A stretch of 64,000 nt of DNA. Origin: Nocardiopsis sp. FIRDI 009 (GTDB lineage Bacteria; Actinomycetota; Actinomycetes; Streptosporangiales; Streptosporangiaceae). Where the stretch lies: NCBI RefSeq assembly GCF_003386285.1, contig NZ_QPNC01000008.1, forward strand, positions 1-64,000. Reading direction: 5' to 3'. Positions within the stretch are counted from its first letter, which is position 1, and every line of letters starts with the position of its first letter. The notes under the pieces were generated by a model, which was given only the letters and a program-made list of their open reading frames with translations, made no database searches and was not told the origin of the DNA. Position numbers and translations under genes: made by a program. Of the stretch, positions 61,143 through 64,000 are shown piece by piece.

Positions 61143-62086
61143 CGTCCGCCGCCGGTCGTCCCACGGGATCCACCGGAGGGATGACCGGCGCTCGGAAGGG
61201 CGGCCACCCCGGTCGAGACGAGGAGGGCGAGGACGTTGACCGTCCTGGCCAGACGCACGGCGCGGCGGATGTCGGCGACCCCCGCGGGCGGCCCGTCACC
61301 CAGGAGGGGACGGCGCTCCTCGTGCCCCGAGTACACGTTGACACCACCCAGGGTGCATCCGAGCGCACCGGCGAACGCGGCCTCGCACTGACCGGCGTTG
61401 GGGCTCGGGTGGGCGTCGCCGTCACGGCGCCAGACCCGCCACGCGCGCTCCACGTCGCCGCCCACGGCGGGAGCGGCCAGCACGGCCAGCACGGCGGTGA
61501 GGCGCGCGGGGCCCCATCCGGCGAGGTCGTCCAGGCGCGCGGAGGCCGCGCCGAACCGCGCGTAGCGGGCGTTGCGGTGGCCGACCATGGCGTCGAGGGT
61601 GTTCACCGCCCGGAACCCGGCGAGGCCGGGAACCCCGGCGAGCGCGCCCCACACGAGCGGACCGACGACGGCGTCGGAGGTGTTCTCGGCGACGGACTCC
61701 ACGACCGCCCGCGCGACGCCGTCCTCGTCCAACTCCGAGGGGTCGCGACCGCACAGGCCGCCGAGGAGCTCCCGAGCGGACGCCAGGTCACCGGATTCGA
61801 GCGCGTCGGCGACGCGTTCGGCCTCACGCCCCAGCATGGCGCCGCCGAGCGTCGCCCAGGTGGTCAGGGCCGTGGACACGACACCCCGACCGGCCAGGAG
61901 ACCGCCCCCGACCACGGGCAGGACCGCGCCCGCGGCGAAGAGCGCCCCGGCCGCGGTGGAGTCCCGGTAGACGAGCCGCTCCCACCTGCGGGCGGCGGTG
62001 CCGAAGAGCGCCACGGGGTGCCCCCGACGAGGGTCCGGCACCACGGTGTCCAGCAGGAATCCCGCCAACAGTCCTAGAGATCGCAC
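61118..62086 (-). CDS. cobD: CobD/CbiB, adenosylcobinamide-phosphate synthase
   Basis: A 322-residue integral membrane enzyme that attaches aminopropanol phosphate to adenosylcobyric acid. The N-terminus GLLAGFLLDTVVPDPRRGHPVALFG carries the family signature D-P-x-x-x-HPV. Conserved central sequences are ARELLGGLCGRDPSEL, VESVAENTSDAVVGPLVWGALAGVPGLAGFRAVNTLDAMVGHR and GRDGDAHPSPNAGQCEAAFAGAL. With BluB-CobT and the SUMT gene in this window it indicates cobalamin synthesis, although the rest of the pathway lies elsewhere. The ATG is at 62086. Confidence 0.95.
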   Translation of the reverse strand: MRSLGLLAGFLLDTVVPDPRRGHPVALFGTAARRWERLVYRDSTAAGALFAAGAVLPVVGGGLLAGRGVVSTALTTWATLGGAMLGREAERVADALESGDLASARELLGGLCGRDPSELDEDGVARAVVESVAENTSDAVVGPLVWGALAGVPGLAGFRAVNTLDAMVGHRNARYARFGAASARLDDLAGWGPARLTAVLAVLAAPAVGGDVERAWRVWRRDGDAHPSPNAGQCEAAFAGALGCTLGGVNVYSGHEERRPLLGDGPPAGVADIRRAVRLARTVNVLALLVSTGVAALPSAGHPSGGSRGTTGGGRQAARPRT

Positions 62087-62627
62087 GGGACCACGGTAGC
62101 CGCGTCAACAGCGGCTCCAGGCAACCCCAAACCACGGCAAACCAGCGTTTGCCACGCAATGTATTCGCCCATACACGTAGAGCGCCCTACAGTCGACCGT
62201 GGAGGGAAACCAGATGCTCGTCACGTTGGCGTCCATGATGCTCCTCGCGGGTCAGTGGTGGATGTTCTGACCCGCCGGGCCGCCCGGGGCGGGGGCAGCC
62301 CCGCCGGACTTCACGAAACGCCAGCGGCGCAGCACCGCATCGGGGGTTAATCACCGGTAACGTGGTACGCGAGGCCCATAGAACCCGGTTTGGTGGAGCA
62401 CGAGTGGTAACGAGACGCATCTACGAATGACCGTAGTTGGTCAGACTTTGCCCACCTGTGGGCGAGATCAGGCAAATACCCTAGAATGTCTCCTCGGGAG
62501 CCACAGGCACCACGACACGGGCCCTCCGGTCGCAGGTCACCGCCCCGGCCCCCACCCACAGTGACCCACCCGCGCCACAGGTAACGGCTCGGCAAAGCAC
62601 TGACACGTAGGGCGACAATTGAAACAG
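62087..62627. other. Intergenic region upstream of tRNA-Arg
   Basis: Besides the 18-residue candidate peptide, this 541-bp stretch holds no convincing gene. G+C content drops at 62,150-62,170 and 62,340-62,490. TACCCTAGAAT near 62,478-62,488 is a -10-like candidate. A hairpin built on CGGGGC/GCCCCG near 62,290-62,315 follows the candidate peptide. Confidence 0.4.
62214..62270 (+). CDS. Candidate 18-residue hydrophobic peptide
   Basis: ATG 62214 to TGA 62270 encodes MLVTLASMMLLAGQWWMF. It has a strong GGAGGGAAACCAG ribosome binding site and an A+T-richer region upstream. The peptide is hydrophobic, with a Trp-Trp pair near the end, and could be a short membrane peptide. There is no downstream gene close enough for attenuation by Trp. 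Evidence is limited to the ribosome binding site and composition. Confidence 0.35.
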   Translation: MLVTLASMMLLAGQWWMF

Positions 62628-62703
62628 GCACCCGTAGCTCAGTGGATAGAGCGTCGGACTTCTAATCCGGGGGTCGCAGGTTCGAATCCTGCCGGGTGCG
62701 CCA
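62628..62703 (+). tRNA. tRNA-Arg (anticodon TCT)
   Basis: The cloverleaf has acceptor arms GCACCCG/CGGGTGC, anticodon loop CTTCTAA (anticodon TCT) and T-arm CAGGTTCGAATCCTG. CCA is encoded (62701-62703). It reads the rare Arg codons AGA in this G+C-rich genome. Confidence 0.95.
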
Positions 62704-63163
62704 CAAAACCCCAGGTCAGACGGGGTGCACGAGTCGAACAGACGAGGCGCGAGGCCCCGTTCGGGGCCTGAAATGCTCCTCGTGTGCTCCCCAGTGCAAG
62801 GTCCAGTACAGGTGGGCACCCACCTCCCGGAGCATTTTGCCATCCCGTGACCCTGGCCGCCCGGGCCCAGCCCCGCCCGCCGGGGCGGCCCCGCGTCCGC
62901 CCGCCAGCGCCCCCGCAGCCGCCCTGACACCCCACGTGGGGCACCGTTGGGCCCGGGTGCGCCCTGTCGCCCCACCGGCCGCATACGGCCGATTCCACCG
63001 AAACCCCTTACCCCACACGGGTTCCCGCGCCACAATCAGATGGCACGAAGCACACCGCAGAGAACCAGACCCCAACCCCACCCACCGGTCCACCAACCCA
63101 CGAGTCCTTCACCTGACACACCGGGCACCCACCACCAGCCCTCCCCCTGGCAGAAAGCCCCCC
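62704..63163. other. Intergenic region with nested inverted repeats
   Basis: Three perfect inverted repeats lie downstream of tRNA-Arg. AGGCCCC/GGGGCCT is at 62752-62769 (GTTC loop), AAATGCTCC/GGAGCATTT at 62771-62837, and inside it AGGTGGG/CCCACCT is at 62810-62825. The first could end the tRNA transcript. On the minus strand a 39-codon frame (MLREVGAHLYWTLHWGAHEE...) crosses the same region; it is not recognisable. The remainder up to the kinase is C-rich with no clear ribosome binding site or promoter. Confidence 0.45.
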
Positions 63164-64000
63164 GTGGAACCCCTTCACCCCACCGACCCCCCACACATCA
63201 GCGAATACAAGCTCACCGCACGCCTGGGTACCGGCGGCATGGGCCAGGTCTACCTCGCACGCACCACCTCCGGACGACAGCTCGTCGTCAAGGTCATCCG
63301 CCCCGAACTCGCCAACGAAACCGGCTTCCGCGCACGCTTCGCCCGCGAGGCCGAGGCCGCCCGCCGCGTCGGCGGCTTCCACACCGCCCAGATCATCGAC
63401 GCCGACCCCCACGCCGACGCCCCGTGGATCGCCACCGCCCACATCCCCGGACCCACGTTGACGGAGGCCGTGCGCGAGAACGGGCCCATCACCCCGCCCG
63501 CCCTGCACGTCCTGGCCACCGGCCTGGCCGAAGGACTCAAGGCCGTCCACTCCTGTGACCTGGTGCACCGCGACCTCAAACCCGGCAACATCATCCTGGC
63601 CGACGACGGCCCCCGCATCATCGACTTCGGGATCGCCCGCCCCCTGGACGCCGACAGCATGACCACCCACGGCGCCATCTTCGGCACCCTGCCCTACATG
63701 TCGCCCGAGCAGACCGACGGCTCCCGCGTCGGCCCGGCCTCGGACCTGTTCTCCCTGGGCACCGTGCTCGCCTACGCCGCCACCGGCACCAACCCCTTCA
63801 ACGGCGCCACCATGGCCCAGACCCTGCGCCGCCTCATCAGCCCACCACCCGACCCCGGCGACATCGACCCGGCCACCCGGGACCTGATCACCGCCTGCTG
63901 GAACCACGACCCCACCCAGCGCCCCACACCCGAACAGATCCTCGCCCGCTTCGCAGACCACGACCTTCACGACTCCTGGCCACCGCCTCAGCCCACCACA
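63164..64000 (+). CDS. Ser/Thr protein kinase, N-terminal part
   Basis: The first 279 codons of a PknB-type kinase, cut by the window edge. The domain shows LGTGGMGQVYLAR (~20), VVKVIR (catalytic Lys), VHRDLKPGNII (~134), DFGIAR (~154), LPYMSPEQTDG and the C-lobe end WNHDPTQRPTPEQIL. The GTG start (63164, VEPLHPTDPPHISEYKL) has only a weak AGAAAG ribosome binding site, and no better start exists before the glycine loop. Whether a membrane or sensor domain follows is unknown. It is distinct from the 52-54 kb kinase, sharing only the catalytic domain. Confidence 0.92.
   Translation, partial: MEPLHPTDPPHISEYKLTARLGTGGMGQVYLARTTSGRQLVVKVIRPELANETGFRARFAREAEAARRVGGFHTAQIIDADPHADAPWIATAHIPGPTLTEAVRENGPITPPALHVLATGLAEGLKAVHSCDLVHRDLKPGNIILADDGPRIIDFGIARPLDADSMTTHGAIFGTLPYMSPEQTDGSRVGPASDLFSLGTVLAYAATGTNPFNGATMAQTLRRLISPPPDPGDIDPATRDLITACWNHDPTQRPTPEQILARFADHDLHDSWPPPQPTT

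Noticed and set aside
62214..62270. Trp attenuator interpretation of the Trp-Trp peptide
   Set aside because: The next plus-strand features are a tRNA and a kinase; no trp gene or antiterminator structure follows.

Overview
The window is a high-GC chromosomal segment (roughly 70% G+C by eye) from an actinomycete. Evidence includes two adjacent clpP paralogues, mycothiol-reductase-type and DUF397/DUF4192/DUF6504-type proteins, PknB-type kinases, many GTG starts, and hairpin terminators that usually lack a T-run. The gene content best fits a Nocardiopsis-like genus of Streptosporangiales; that placement is inference. No prophage, insertion sequence, CRISPR array or rRNA operon was seen. Most of the window is chromosomal housekeeping sequence.

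Region 1 (1-12 kb): the 5' end of clpX, then clpP2, clpP1 and tig, all on the minus strand, form a proteostasis block with a candidate ClgR operator upstream of clpP1. Divergent tRNA-Pro and tRNA-Gly follow, then a four-copy 80-bp tandem repeat that starts in the 3' end of the tRNA-Gly gene. Next come a cytidylyltransferase-like protein, an ABC exporter, a [2Fe-2S] ferredoxin-like protein with a lysine-rich tail behind a good iron box, a small stress protein behind a sigma-B-type promoter, MgtE, a SpoIIE-type phosphatase and RpiB.

Region 2 (12-32.9 kb): mostly catabolic and housekeeping enzymes. These are an aldehyde dehydrogenase, a DsbA-like mycothiol reductase relative, aminopeptidase N, MalQ, an MFS carrier, an amidase, a NERD-domain membrane protein, IlvD, an HNH endonuclease, a prolyl oligopeptidase, a thioesterase, a group II truncated haemoglobin, an arginase-family hydrolase and EttA. 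Several small proteins (47, 52, 66, 68 and 86 residues) lie between them.

Region 3 (32.9-36.1 kb) is an eroded interval. It holds an orphan frame, a frameshifted DUF397 gene, a secreted metallophosphoesterase that looks intact, and two gene remnants (SRPBCC and endonuclease/exonuclease/phosphatase) that have both lost their N-termini at one shared junction near 35,714.

Region 4 (36.1-49 kb): a hypothetical protein, a DUF4192 protein, a membrane diguanylate cyclase and a 0.58-kb intergenic region with a promoter-like AT-rich stretch, an eight-codon ORF behind a near-perfect ribosome binding site, and a 17-bp-stem terminator. A minus-strand group then runs BluB-CobT fusion, siroheme synthase/SUMT and two dynamin-like GTPases. 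The last three genes overlap or nearly abut, so corrinoid/siroheme genes and the putative membrane-remodelling GTPases may be co-transcribed.

Region 5 (49-64 kb): a Tat-exported PGRP-type amidase, a GNAT acetyltransferase, a DUF6504 protein, a membrane Ser/Thr kinase, a quinone oxidoreductase, an SPFH/NfeD pair, a large secreted penicillin-acylase-family protein, a small membrane protein overlapping cobD tail-to-tail, a candidate 18-residue peptide, tRNA-Arg, and the 5' part of a second Ser/Thr kinase that runs off the window.

No clearly undescribed multi-gene system is visible. The best leads for something new are the mini-transcript at about 39.94-40.23 kb, the iron-boxed ferredoxin with its basic tail, and the dynamin pair coupled to tetrapyrrole genes.
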